Assembly (NCBI GenBank): GCA_008477525.1
Contig: SPDT01000006.1
Coordinates: 1,267,501-1,331,500 of the forward strand
Source: Hypomyces perniciosus
Taxonomy: Eukaryota; Ascomycota; Sordariomycetes; Hypocreales; Hypocreaceae
DNA length: 64,000 nt
Direction: 5' to 3'
The notes under the pieces were generated by a model. That model saw nothing but the letters and a program-made list of their open reading frames with translations. It did no database searches and was not told the origin of the DNA. Positions 20,407 through 34,151 of the stretch are shown here, one piece after another; positions within the stretch are counted from its first letter, which is position 1; each line of letters begins with the position of its first letter. The translations under genes were made by a program, and so were the position numbers.

Positions 20407-22992
20407 TGTATCTAAAGGCAGATGCAAATGGGCACTCTTTGCATGATCGTCTCTTACAAATTCATAGCAAGCCTTGATGAGTGGGTTGAGAGAAAACAGT
20501 GTACTGTATTGCAATTTTCACACCGTACGTGCCTCGCATGTGCCAAGTCACGTGCTCACGCGTAGTCGGTGGACCGTGCACCGAGATCTTGATCTACCTA
20601 CAAAGCAGACCCGCGTCTCTTTTGTTTACTCCATTTCTTAGCTTCATCTCACACTCACCCAGACCATCTTAGATGCAACCAACTCTCCGATTCGTTGCTG
20701 GAGATGCATCCGTCACCCGATACCACGTCGAATTTGTACAGACCGTTGTCTCGGAATCCCTTATGCGGACAATGCTGAAGCTCCTTCGTTGCCCTCGAAG
20801 CAACAACTCCGCCGCACGTCGCCTCCCCCACAGTTTCCCGACTCTCGTTTTCCGCAAGGAATGTCTACCGCAGACCCCCCTTCAAGACTTGCTCGACCAC
20901 AATATGCCGCCCCGAGCCTGTAACAGGAACTCGCTGTATGCCGCATCGGATTTATTGTGGTCTGTCGCTGTCGGTTACCAGACAGCCAAGCCTAGCCGGG
21001 GGAACGAGTTTCGGAACTTAACCCTAGACTAATCTCTGGTTCAGTGTTGCGTTAGTCGTTCGGGCCACCTTCTATGTTGACCGAGTTCTGTGGATGCTGC
21101 TCCTGCTGAAAAGTGGGCTTGCTACTGAAACGGGCTCATATGTCGACGGACTGGTGGTGAGAGCAGTCCAGCCGCCGAGAGGCGAAACGGTGGAAAAAAC
21201 GGTGCCATGAGTCACTGGGTAACGTCCTCTGGTCTGAGGACGCTCGTCAGCACTATCCACTGGGACTAGGACGTTGGTCAAAAATAGGCCGTCTCAGAGA
21301 TGCCGTTGGGTTGAATGTACAGATGTTGATGTCTATTGTTGACGCGGCTTGTTTCAGTGGCTTTTGCCCTTAGGCATGTCCGCGCGAAAGAGTTTGAGCA
21401 CAGAACTGGCCACAAACTGTCAGGAGACGGCATTTCAAGACATTTTCCCCAGGTGGTGTCTTGCCGGAAGCATGCTCAGAGAAGCTGTCGCGAGAACCAC
21501 CTGGCAACACACGGAAATGCCATCTTGTCTCCTGACTTGATAAATGCCTATCTGAAACGCTCTCGGATACTCTCACGCTTGCCCATCTTTGGATGTATCC
21601 GTCAACAACATTCTAGCATCACACCATCTGAACATGTACCATGTTGCTCCTGAGACCACACCACAGCAGCCGCTATCGGTGTGTGATGCAGCTGCATCCG
21701 GTCTGACCAGACGCATTAACCTTCAGTCGTTGGCTTTGTCCATCGACCAAGCAAGGGCGCCAGTCTCCCGTTGGGTTTCAATATTTGGCCCCGACAACTC
21801 CCTCCGACATTCTGCGAAGAGCGTGGGAGATGATAACGCGGTTTTTATGGATGTCTTTTGTCCGCGTGTCGATGCCCTCCTTGCACTTTTAAGAGCTATG
21901 GAGAGGAAACAAAAACAAGTCCTTGTTGGCAGTGCACACACAAACCGAAGGAGCTTCTCTTGCCTGTATTTGGAGTATTCCGAGTAATAGTCTGCTACTC
22001 CGACTTCGGGCCGGACGTATCAGCGAAGGCAACAAATTCTTCATGAGGTTGGTTCGGAGCGATCAGCCCTGACAATGGCCCTAACCAGTCACCACTTCCT
22101 GCGACTCTCGGTCGGGTTGAATATAGAGCTGGGACCCATCTCGAGTTGGCGTCAAAGTTTCGTGCTTGTCCTGCTCTGTGGCCAGCCCGATCGTGAATCC
22201 ACGTCGTGGATTGTCAGCATCTCTGATGGCCATGGGGCTGTAAATTGGTTTTCAAGGACAGGCCATATGCTGGGAGGCAGTCCTGGTTGTCCTCCTGCCA
22301 GAAATGGTGGGAGGATAACCCCCCGTTGATGAGGGGATAAGTCTACCCCAATGCCTGTTGCTGAAGATGTGCGCTAACATGATTTGCAGGTCCAGTCGAG
22401 CTGCCACAAGTGTTACAGCCTGTCTCCATGGTTGTACATCTTGCTAAATTTATCAGGACCGGCCGCACCTCTTCACCTACCCAGCCATGTTTCCGTCCAG
22501 GGAGAGTTCAACTTACTACAGGTGGTAAGCTGGTAGTAGTCGCCATGGCCCCATTCATGAAGTCGCATACGCTGTGATGCTCTGTCCTCGCTGAAGTACG
22601 TTCAAGGCTGCCTTTTCCCTTCCGTTTGAAGAGATCATTTGGCTTTTGACGGGTGTCGCACCTTCATTCGCGATGAACTTGTTTGGACTTCCAGGCATGT
22701 ACGGGTAGATGCCTCCGTAGCCTTTTGGGTGATGCATGTATCTGGATATGGCAGTAGCGCTTCCACCCTGTGATAGAACAACCATAGATTCACATCCCTG
22801 ATAGTATACTTGAGCAGGAACATGTCGCAATGGTAGATGCTGGGCAGGAGCAAGCCTGAACAGCCGTGTTTGCAGTGTGAGCTTTTCTTGAAGACCAGCT
22901 CTGCCCAACTCTCTTCTTCTTCCATCATTATCACCACCATTTTTGAGTTGCATGAGATACCCGAGCTTGCACGCGCACAGTATTTGCCCATC
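20407..22992. other. 2.6 kb gene-poor region between rtp1 and the App1-like gene
   Basis: Several open frames of 60-135 codons occur (for example 20673-21032 and 21589-21987 on plus), but none shows a recognisable domain, splice continuation or codon bias like the neighbours. I leave them out. A nested inverted repeat is at 21419-21536. The right end is the promoter of the App1-like gene. Confidence 0.55.
21419..21536. repeat. nested imperfect inverted repeat (hairpin)
   Basis: Outer arms are GTCAGGAGACGGCATTTC (21419-21436) and GAAATGCC-atctt-GTCTCCTGAC (21514-21536). Inner arms are CCAGGTGGT (21449-21457) and ACCACCTGG (21496-21504). The whole could fold into one long stem with a bulge. 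Confidence 0.75.
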
Positions 22993-24506
22993 ATGATTCC
23001 CCAGACATTTGTACTTGCTTCGGTGGTAGTATCACTTGCTGCCGCAGTTCCACATCCAGTCAACGACCAAGCCTGTCCAAAGCCCAGTGATGGTGATGCG
23101 AAACCTCTCTGGTGCATCCACCAACCCTCTGAGACGTCAGTCAACGAGCCGAGCTTTCGGGGCAACATTCAAATCACCGACCCGCTGGATCTAGGTCGGC
23201 TCATTGAGCCTTGGCTGCCAATCGAGGCGTCGACATTCCCGTAAGTGTCACCGTGTGGTGCTTGCTGGGAGACATGTTGAACTTACAAAAATGGTAACTA
23301 GAGCGTACGCAAACTGGACCGATGATGGCTGGAACCTTCGTGTTCGCGGAAACATATACAGAATGTTCAACGCCAGTGAGGAAGAAATCGAGACCGTTGC
23401 CAAGGGCCTGCTTCATGGTGATGCCTTCTTGGAACCACTAACCGAGTTGGAAACAATGCTGCTCCGCAACTTTTCGAGATCACATTTCATCATCCCATTG
23501 GAGGGTGTGAAGGTGACAATGGCCATTGTAGATGACGCCAACATTGAGCTGGAAACTGGCGATGCCGCTATTAACGCAGTATGCCTTCCCCTAGCATGAC
23601 ACTTGAAGCATTTACTCATACCATTGACAGGAAGGCATTGCTCAGAAGGTTGAGATACCATCCAAGACAAGCGGCAGTTTTGATATGTTTGTTCAACTTC
23701 AAAACAGCACTGCCGCAGATGGCCACCACTTGGTTCCTGGGAATCAGACATCGCAGCTTCAAGTCCTCAACATGTATGCAGAGGGCATCGACACTAGCCA
23801 TGCTGCAGCCTACCTTGTTCCTGAGGAGGGTATCACTTTCGTGTCGAATATTGACAGCTTGAGTCATTTCGACAATACCACAGAGGCGCCTGCGATCCCA
23901 CTTCAACCCTGGATGAACATGCCCGATGTTTATGCCAACTGGTCGGCTATGGATGATTTGCATTTCCATTATATTGCGCAACGTCCTCATGTCTCCGCGC
24001 GCGCCTACATGGAACTCGCTCAACAGTACCCACCAGGGTCCTTTGATACCGCCTTGCCCGGTCTGGAATGGAACACAGAATCCGGCGTTGCTGATCTCGA
24101 GACTCTCCTTCGCTCCATTTTGGAGGCATTCCCCAAGCGAAAGTTCATCCTCCTCGGCGACACTTCCAATGACGAGCTGATGCGGCTGTACCCCGAGATC
24201 TACAAGAACTATGCTGGCCAGGTGTTGCGCATGCTTTTCCGCGGCGGAGCTATGGACCCTTCTTACCACTCCCAATTTCTGGATGGTATTCCTGAGGGTG
24301 ATTACGTTTTCTTCAATGAACCAAATGAGTTGAAAGACATGTACATTTCTTACCGGAATCCTTTGAACGAGACTGTTGGGCTAACGCATCCTCCCAGCAT
24401 GGACGTTGGATTTGTGGAAAAGGGTGTGGCAGGAAGAGTCACGTTAACCAGCATGGCTGCCTTGGTAGTCGCATGTGCCATGGCTATCCTGGTCATCTCG
24501 GTGTAA
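22993..24506 (+). CDS. secreted App1-domain (DUF2183) protein, probably catalytically dead
   Basis: App1-type enzymes are Mg-dependent phosphatidate phosphatases of the haloacid dehalogenase superfamily with a DxDxT motif. Exons 22993-23240, 23302-23578 and 23631-24506 give 466 residues. Residues 1-18 are a signal peptide (MIPQTFVLASVVVSLAAA). The catalytic region has GITFVSNIDSLSHF where active relatives have S-D-I-D-D-(T/I): the first Asp is Asn and the second motif position is changed. Family features persist downstream: LQPWMNMPDVYANWS, FHYIAQRPH, QYPPGSFDT, FPKRKFILLGDTSNDE. The last 20 residues are hydrophobic (SMAALVVACAMAILVISV), as in a GPI-anchor signal or membrane tail. N-glycosylation sequons are frequent. 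So it is probably a cell-surface pseudo-phosphatase. Family call is firm; inactivity is inference. Confidence 0.85.
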
Positions 24507-26103
24507 TAGTAAGGTCGTCTTGAAGTGGTAATGGGCGTGAGTTGGCTCTTGTGTACTTCGTACGTCTGTATCTCTATGTTTAGGTCGGTTTTCGAGAGTG
24601 AGTACTCTGTAGTAAATAAATTATACGGACAGTCAACTTAATGAAATGAGCCACCAAAAGGCCGCCTAGACCTTGTGACTAGTAGATAGATAGTGGAACA
24701 AGTGAGTGGGCAGACTTTGAATCCAAGAGGAAAACTGGGCCTACAATCTCTGGCCAGCACGCACAGCATGGAGTTTCACTATCGTCGGCATTTTGGAAAT
24801 TAGGACATGATATATAGTAGTATATGGCATCTATATGAGCTCCAAAGAGGAAGTTGGACTATTATAGGCCAGAGTCGGCGTCTCCTTTTGCACTGGCATG
24901 CGTACTGAGCCCGTATACGATGCGCTGAAACACCCATATGCCGAGTTTGAGGATTAGGATTAGTATTTGAAAATGTTGCAAAGGCCGAATTGATTAATCA
25001 TATATTTTAATATATTTTAGACTTGCGTTTTCATCTCGCTGTAATGCGTTGAGGAGCTCCCATGTCTGATTTTTATCCCCCACTTCGCCCGCAATTAGTG
25101 GCGGGCTGATGTCGTATTAAGAACGAGACAGAAATGGTCACGATGATGATTCCCTCCAAGCAAACCATGTGATAAGAAATACGATAAGATACGGTGGGCC
25201 TATATGGAACGATTCTTGCATGCTTCAACAGTTCTTCCGCCTCTAAGAATGAATGAATGACTCAACGATATTCCTCGTATCGTCTTTGATACGAATGCTT
25301 GGAAGCAGGTAAGGAGTGCTGCTCGTAATATGGACCAGTCACTTTTACGAGCAGCCACACTATCTTTGCCAAGCCTTACACGTATTTCAAGGTTGGGCAT
25401 TTGACGGCAAAGCACCCGACTCGCTGGGTGTAAGTCTGTCTACCTGTACTCCGTACTAGACAGGCAGGTTTATAGAGTAGTAGTAGTAGCAGTAGTAGTA
25501 TGTGCTGTCAGCACCAATACAACATTCAAGAGAACACATTTGATTACCGATCCAAGCCTTATGCGACATACATTCAGTACAATTTCCCTTGTTTCCCTCC
25601 TTTGCTCAGCATCAGGTCATTATTAATATCACCAAACAATGAGCCAAGGAATCATGCGCCACTGTGGCGCAATTTTTTTCCTTTCCGTACCTATCTCGCC
25701 TCCTTCTCTTTTCAATTAGGAAGACCAAAACAAAGGAAAACCCTTTATCATGCTCCTATCGCCTTTTCCTCTTCCTGGCCATGTCCTCCGCGTCCCCCCT
25801 TTTTTTCTCTGAGCCGCCAGTATGCGTGCAGGCCAGCTAGAAAGCGTTGGCAGTCAATCATGGCAGCGAGACTAATGCAGCGTTTCGCGCCATCTGGGGC
25901 TGGACGGCTGATATAACAAACATTCTTTAGGCCATCGACAAATCAGGAACAAGACGAGCCGTGATCTTCCGCTTTTTTTTGTTGTTTTTCTTCTCAAGCC
26001 CGTTATATCATCATCAACATGTCGTTAATGCCAGTGGGAAAGAATGTCATGTGATCCCGGCATGGCGATCACCATTGACGATGGTGGGTTTGCCCCGGAT
26101 CGC
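24507..26103. other. convergent intergenic region
   Basis: 1597 bases between the App1-like stop and the end of the cysteine-rich gene. It contains an AT-rich block (24990-25020), TACTCCGTA at 25447 and a GTA microsatellite at 25476-25500. The 25500-25916 plus frame has no gene-like features. Confidence 0.6.
25476..25500. repeat. GTA/TAG trinucleotide microsatellite
   Basis: AGTAGTAGTAGTAGCAGTAGTAGTA-type run with one interruption. Confidence 0.9.
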
Positions 26104-26543
26104 CTAGTTCTCATAGAACTCGTTTGGCGCAACGATTTCCATGAGCACGTATTGCTGTGCGCCTTTCCGGGAATTGGGAGTGACAATTTTCTGGGAGGCG
26201 GTAGACGACGAGGGCAAGAGTAATTCTTGATCTTTGCCTTCGGCCTAGTTTAGTTCCCCCTTCATGTCAGCACCAAGACCTGGCTCATCGACTAAGGGAC
26301 GGTTGGGTATCATCGATGACTTACAAGGCAGATTGCACATGCTGAGGTGTTCACCCATACCCAGTTTGGGCAGTTGAGCGAGTAAAAGTTCTTGCAATGA
26401 TACCTGTAGAAACCACGGCTTTCGCCCTGGCTTTCGCACTTGTTGTCACATTTGTTTTCACATCTCTCACAGTTCTTGCACTTCTCACACGTTTCACACT
26501 TCTCACACTTGCTTTCACCCTTGCGGCCGATTTCAGAAAGCAT
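26104..26543 (-). CDS. small cysteine-rich protein, spliced, metallothionein-like N-terminus
   Basis: Exons 26543-26325 and 26244-26104 encode 119 residues. The 80-base intron has a GTAAGT donor, an AACTAAACTAG acceptor, and joins in phase 0. The N-terminal part carries a run of cysteines spaced C-x2-C-x2-C-x2-C-x2-C-x2-C-x3-C-x3-C (residues about 13-38, KCEKCETCEKCKNCERC and on), then four more in YHCKNFYSLNC and ACAIC: twelve in all. The second exon encodes a cysteine-free tail (AEGKDQELLLPSS... ending VAPNEFYEN). No signal peptide. The spacing suggests metal binding by thiolate clusters, as in metallothioneins or a zinc-binding domain, but I do not recognise the family. A TATAAAAG box lies 187 bases upstream. 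Retaining the intron would stop after 77 residues. The splice reading is strong; function is inferred. Confidence 0.7.
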
Positions 26544-26729
26544 GATTGAAATGTGCTTGAGGGAAGGTATAAGATGAGTGGGTGAGAGGCAACGATCGAG
26601 CTGAGGCTCGTGGCAGGCGAAAGAGAAGAAGAGAAGAAGAGAAAAAAGGAGTTGGAGTGCAGCTTGATCACCGATAGCCAGTGTACTGGATTTGTTGATC
26701 AGATTAAAACGAAGGAGGATCACGAATAG

Positions 26730-26737
26730 CTTTTATA
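26730..26737 (-). promoter_or_regulatory. TATA box of the cysteine-rich gene
   Basis: TATAAAAG on the minus strand (within AGATATAAAAGC), 187 bases before ATG 26543. This is the best TATA match near that gene and suggests an inducible promoter with a leader of about 150 bases. Confidence 0.55.
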
Positions 26738-29700
26738 TCTACCGAAGGTCTCGGAGGGCCAGCGTCTGGACTATCAGAGACCGGCCATCCCACTCATGAC
26801 AAACCCCAGACACACACGATACAGCGATACGCAAGTCTGTGAAGGTGACTTATTCCCACCCCGGGCTATCTGCGAAAGGGAACTTGTTGATGGACCTGGC
26901 ATCAAGTTCATGCTTGCCAGGTAAGTACACTCTACTACAAAGTACGCAGTAGCGAGTGTGGGAATTAAAAAGTGGCGCCCAGGATCGGTCATATCCAGGG
27001 GGTGTGGCTCATCATGGATGATGGATGGGGTTTCCCCCTAACCACTTCCACCTGCAGGAGGCACTAACATATCCTTGCTCTGATGGCTGCAGACAGCGCA
27101 GAGTGCGGATGTCGACTCCAACCACTAAGGACTGCATGCGACGCTGCCTATCAGAGGCCTTGAGTTGTCAGAACGCCGAGGGAATCATGACAGGTCTGGG
27201 TCCTGAAGCGGCTTGATCGATTATGCACTCGTGTAAGTGGCACCGGCCCAATAGGCTAGCAGGCTAACCGAACGACTACGCAAACCGTTCTTGTCAACGG
27301 ACTGGACGGCACGGCTTAACCTCATTTGTGAGGGAGAGGCATCTGTGCGAGCAGGAGACAGCCAAGCTTGTGTAAGGATCGACAGCTAAAGTTGCTAATA
27401 TTATTACCGGGTTTCATACGCAGGGCTGATCATATATGAATTGTGGTACGGAGTACGGACTACAACATGGTGCAATCTGACCTATACGACCGGCTTGATG
27501 TTTCTTTACTCGGAGTATTGGTTCTGCATACACACGCGCATGACAAGCATTGGGCAGCAAGACGATGTGAAGCCGATGAAAGGAACCAGGGGCGATGCCG
27601 ATACAAAAGCATGTGCCGAAAACAGACAATGGGACAAAATGAACGGCGGGATGGCCCGGGGCCCACCTTGAAGTGTACGGAGTACCTGCGAGGGACCTTT
27701 GGATAGGTAGCCCTAGTCTTGACACTACGCCACCTTCAACGGACATTGCCTCGTTGCGGACTGTCTTTTTCATGCAAAGATGGAATCAATTACAGAGTAC
27801 ATTGGGCTCCGGACGATGGAATTGGACACCGAGAAGGACTCTAGGTTGTCTGATTGGAGAGGGAACTGCTCATGCAGTCGAGTCTCTTGATGCAGCACTC
27901 CGTAAGCTTTTCCACGATATATGAGACCGTCACACACCACCTCCTGCTTACTAACATTGTATTCCCGCGCGGCCGTACAGAGTACTGCGGACTACGTATG
28001 TATGGGAGACGAGGAAGAGCATCTATTACACATCAGCCTGCAAAGCGTCACAGATGGATAGCTGAAAAAATGGCATCCACTACGTTTGAGGCAACACGTC
28101 CAGCTAGCGCTGGTTCGCATTGGTGTCTTCTGTGTGTTATGCATGGCGAGTGAAATTTTTTCTTTTCTTCTTCTTTCGTCTCTTGTTTTATAAACAACAT
28201 AGCCTCAGGACAAAAAGGCTCCTCCGAGACCATGCGACTGGGCATGCCACTAAAGAATTCCGAATCCCGGTCTCCCTTTTGGCCCCTATCCCTGGCTTGG
28301 CTTAGGTCTCTCTCGAACATGCCCTGGCCTCCTGGGGGTGGCTCCTAACTGCCCCAGCAGAGGAACTGTGGCAGCTTTTCCAATGCGAGATTCGGCACTC
28401 CTGTAATGGAACAAATCTCACTCTTACACACGCGTATTCGTATGTGCGTGCCAGTTATTACTGCTAGTAAGTACTCCGTACCTACATGTGGACTATCAAT
28501 AACCATGCACGTTTGGGTAAGTACGAGTAATATTGCATCATAACGCCTCACAAGACAAGAGATCAAGTGCTACGGGGTGATATTACTATGTACTACGAAG
28601 TACTATACTATTGTCATATTTGAAGGCTCAGCATGCCAATCTTCTCATTGGCTGTGGAAGAGGAAAAAAGTGGCGGGTACTCCATATGTCTGAGCATTTT
28701 TTGCCGCATGGCATTGACATCAAAGTCCAAAAAGCCGCGTGCAATTGGAACACGGCGCAGCTCTCGGAGTTTTTTTTTTTTAAGCAACGATGTCTCATCT
28801 CAAACATTGCTTTTTTTTTCAATATACTACTCCGTACCCCTGGCTTACCGGCTTGGACTCTGGACGACATGTGTCCTTACAGGGGAAGATCGCAAACAAA
28901 CGCAACGATGGCCTCGCCGACCTCTGATGCATGAAATACACAACGATTCCGCAACAAAACGGGCGTCACCGACGTCCGAGTTTGACCGAGATGCCCAAAG
29001 ACGGAAAAGTACTCGCAGCCGCAGAGACATGTCCACTTTTGCAGGGGGCGTGTGGAAGTAGAAGCCGTTGTTCGGCTCGCTCGATGTTCCTTTACCTTAC
29101 CCATCTGGGATTCTGCGCCCGCGCTTCTTCCGGCTCCAGACATGGGTTTTTCAACAAACAACAACACTCTCTGAGGTCTCGCTTTCACATGCAGTTGGTT
29201 CAAAACACGGCGGCTATGGAGAGGGCCACGGTCCGTCTAAGCTTCTTTCAACGGCTAACTAGAGGGCATGGCACGATGCCTGAATGAAGGAGGTCCTTGT
29301 AAGGCCGCGCCCAGAGGAGCCTTGGCCATCCGTTAAATACAATCAATGCGACTTACCGAGCACTATTGGGGAGTTGGCCGACTTCATACATACACATTTA
29401 TTAATACCTCGCAGGAAATAGCATCGGGTATGGATAGTTTCCTGTCAACTCCGCCTTGGCATCCGAATAAGTGCTAAAAGAGGATAATGAAAATTAAAGC
29501 CCGCAGATGAGAGGAAACGAGGCTGTTGAAAGTGAGAGGACAGAGACTCGCCTTTCGGCTCGGGATGAAAGGACGCGAAAGGGGTGGCCGCATCCCAACC
29601 CGTCATCTGCCCCCAAAGGCTCGAGAACACACCGGATTGAATTGCCACTGCAATGGCATTGCTACCTCATGCATGCTCGGCGTGAATGTGAAGGTATCGC

Positions 29701-29808
29701 CGTGGGCTTCGGAGTAACTGTTGGCTTGCCAGACAGTATATGGAGCATTGTCTCACAATGTTGCCAATAGCCGCATTCACATCCAACACATCCAACACAC
29801 GTATGCAC

Positions 29809-29811
<3 letters not shown>

Positions 29812-29857
<46 letters not shown>
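29812..29857. repeat. (CT)23 dinucleotide microsatellite
   Basis: 46 bases of uninterrupted CT, followed by CTACCTCTACCTCTCT. Confidence 0.95.
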
Positions 29858-29859
<2 letters not shown>

Positions 29860-31126
29860 CTCTACCTCTCTCTTCGCTGTCGGAGCAAGGAAATGCACGC
29901 ATGTGATGTCTTTGTGTGACTGTGATAAGTCTGCCTTACGCTCACCACGCATCTCCCTCAATGACAGCTGTGTAAACTCCTCGTTTATGTATGTCTCTGC
30001 TTTCATAATGCATGTCGTCCTGATGTCTAGAAGATGCTCTCCGCACTCTACTATAGAGTTACTCGGATCATGAACGACGCCGCGCCACTCACTCACTCAC
30101 CACCAATGACTTTCCCTGCCTCATCTACAATGTGATTCATGTATACATAATACGGCTAGACTCCTCTGGGACCTTTTATCCATGAGGCAAATATATGCAC
30201 TCTGCGATGCAACCTCATGGCATGCAGCCCCCACTGCATTGCTGCCAGGCATTATTATGTACGAGTGGAGATGTATAAGTCTGTCTGCCTGGAATATCCC
30301 CCACCAGGAACAGTGGGACGAAATCGAAATGGCCCAGACTCCAGGATGTCGGGACAAGCTGGGATATCAGTATGGAGTTACAATGCGGGTCACATATCGA
30401 TATGTGAAAAGCCTATGGGGAGGGTGTTGGGAATGGGTTGAACAATAACGACACAAAGGCCTGCCTAATGGCCGCTCGCAGAAGGCACTTTTTAATGGAC
30501 TGCATGCAATGTAACGCCCATTCATCATCAAGCACGTAGACAGACGTATCTGCCAAGGATGACAAGGCTGCGGAAGTGTAGCAGCCGCATTGTTTGCTTT
30601 CGCAAGTAAGGTTTCGGGCAGAATTACGAGTAGTGGTAGTATTGGCGGCTGATAAAAAAAAAGAAAAGAAAAGAGACAGGTGTACTTGCGGCTGTCTCAC
30701 ATCAAAAGTCTCATTGCAGATGCTGTGATGCCCTGGCATCAATCCCACGTCTAGATCTAACTGGCCCATAGCAACTCCGTCTAAGCAATAGTAGTCGTGC
30801 CTTTGTGCAAGGCTTGCTGACCCCCAATCCCCCCTCAGACTCCATCTCCTCGCATTGGAATAGTTCCATAGGGGTGATGACGACGGCGACGGCGACGACG
30901 ACGATGCCTGTTGCCTGTTGCTTGTTGCCCAGATGAGGAGAACAACGAGGCTGTCACGTCACTGCCGCCCAATCTCGCCAAAGCGACAAGAAAAAGCAAC
31001 TTGAGGCCCACAAGGATCTCAACCAAAATCTTGGCACAGATGTGACGACCTGCAGATTCGTTCAATAGCACATCTCATCTGCCAGCGTCTCCATGATGTC
31101 TCCGAACCGCGCCCCCTAATGAGCTA

Positions 31127-33552
<2,426 letters not shown>

Positions 33553-34151
33553 GTTGGCAATGATGTTGATAGTAGCAGTGGGCTGCCGCGCAACGGAAGG
33601 CTGACGCTGAGACGGTCTGGTTCGCCTGTTGATCTAGAAAATTTTGGCGGGACGGGAAATCGTTATCGATAAGGGACCCTTGACAGTACAGTATCAATTC
33701 CGTCATGATGTCGCAAGGTCGTACTGTGATGAGAGGTTCAGAGTTCACGCAGCGTTGTCTGAATTTCTCAATCGCGGTCCGTATGACGAAATCCTAATAC
33801 GAACCCGTATTCTATTTGGCAATTTTCATAAGATCAAAAAGAACAGAACCTTTATAGGGAGATAGTTACAGTCATTGACAAACATGATTGTGTAAATGTT
33901 GCGCACTGTGGCGATGCTGCCCCGTTCTCGCACCAAGAAAATAACCGTTGCCCTCTCCGAATATGCTGTGTGAACATCATCTTTCCATCCGCCTGTGAAA
34001 AATCGCCATTTTTGACGATAGGTCTAGGTACATTTGAAAGAAGTATATTTTGACCATATAGCGGCATAGACTGCTTAAAACTCGACCATACAGATTCATC
34101 TACAGACGACCACTTGCCGGGTAGAGTACGAAACTCTCTCATTCATCCATA
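33553..34151. promoter_or_regulatory. divergent promoter of PRP43 and the PRMT5 gene
   Basis: 599 bases between divergent ATGs. Nothing coding is supported. Confidence 0.6.

Larger units (their letters stand above)
26544..31126. other. 4.6 kb gene-free region upstream of the cysteine-rich gene
   Basis: No frame here has domain, splice or codon evidence of being a gene. It holds four exact TACGGAGTA/TACTCCGTA copies (27447, 27676, 28472, 28828), T runs near 28770 and 28810, a (CT)23 run at 29812-29857, an A-rich run near 30652 and a GACGGC triplet patch near 30875-30900. Non-coding RNA or unannotated small genes cannot be excluded. Confidence 0.5.

Noticed and set aside
20673..21032. Plus-strand frame of 119 codons divergent from rtp1
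   Set aside because: No recognisable domain, no clear splice continuation; could be real but cannot be supported.
21589..21987. Plus-strand frame of 132 codons
   Set aside because: No domain, composition like surrounding non-coding DNA.
22993..24506. App1-like gene as a pseudogene
   Set aside because: Only the catalytic motif is altered; frame, introns, signal peptide and tail are intact, so decay is not supported.
25500..25916. Plus-strand frame of 138 codons
   Set aside because: Low-complexity, Pro/Phe/Ser-rich, starts at a trinucleotide repeat, no conserved pattern.
30413..30769. Minus-strand frame of 118 codons with several cysteines
   Set aside because: No signal peptide at the start and a poly-Phe/Ser part from an A-rich repeat; looked briefly like an effector but not supported.
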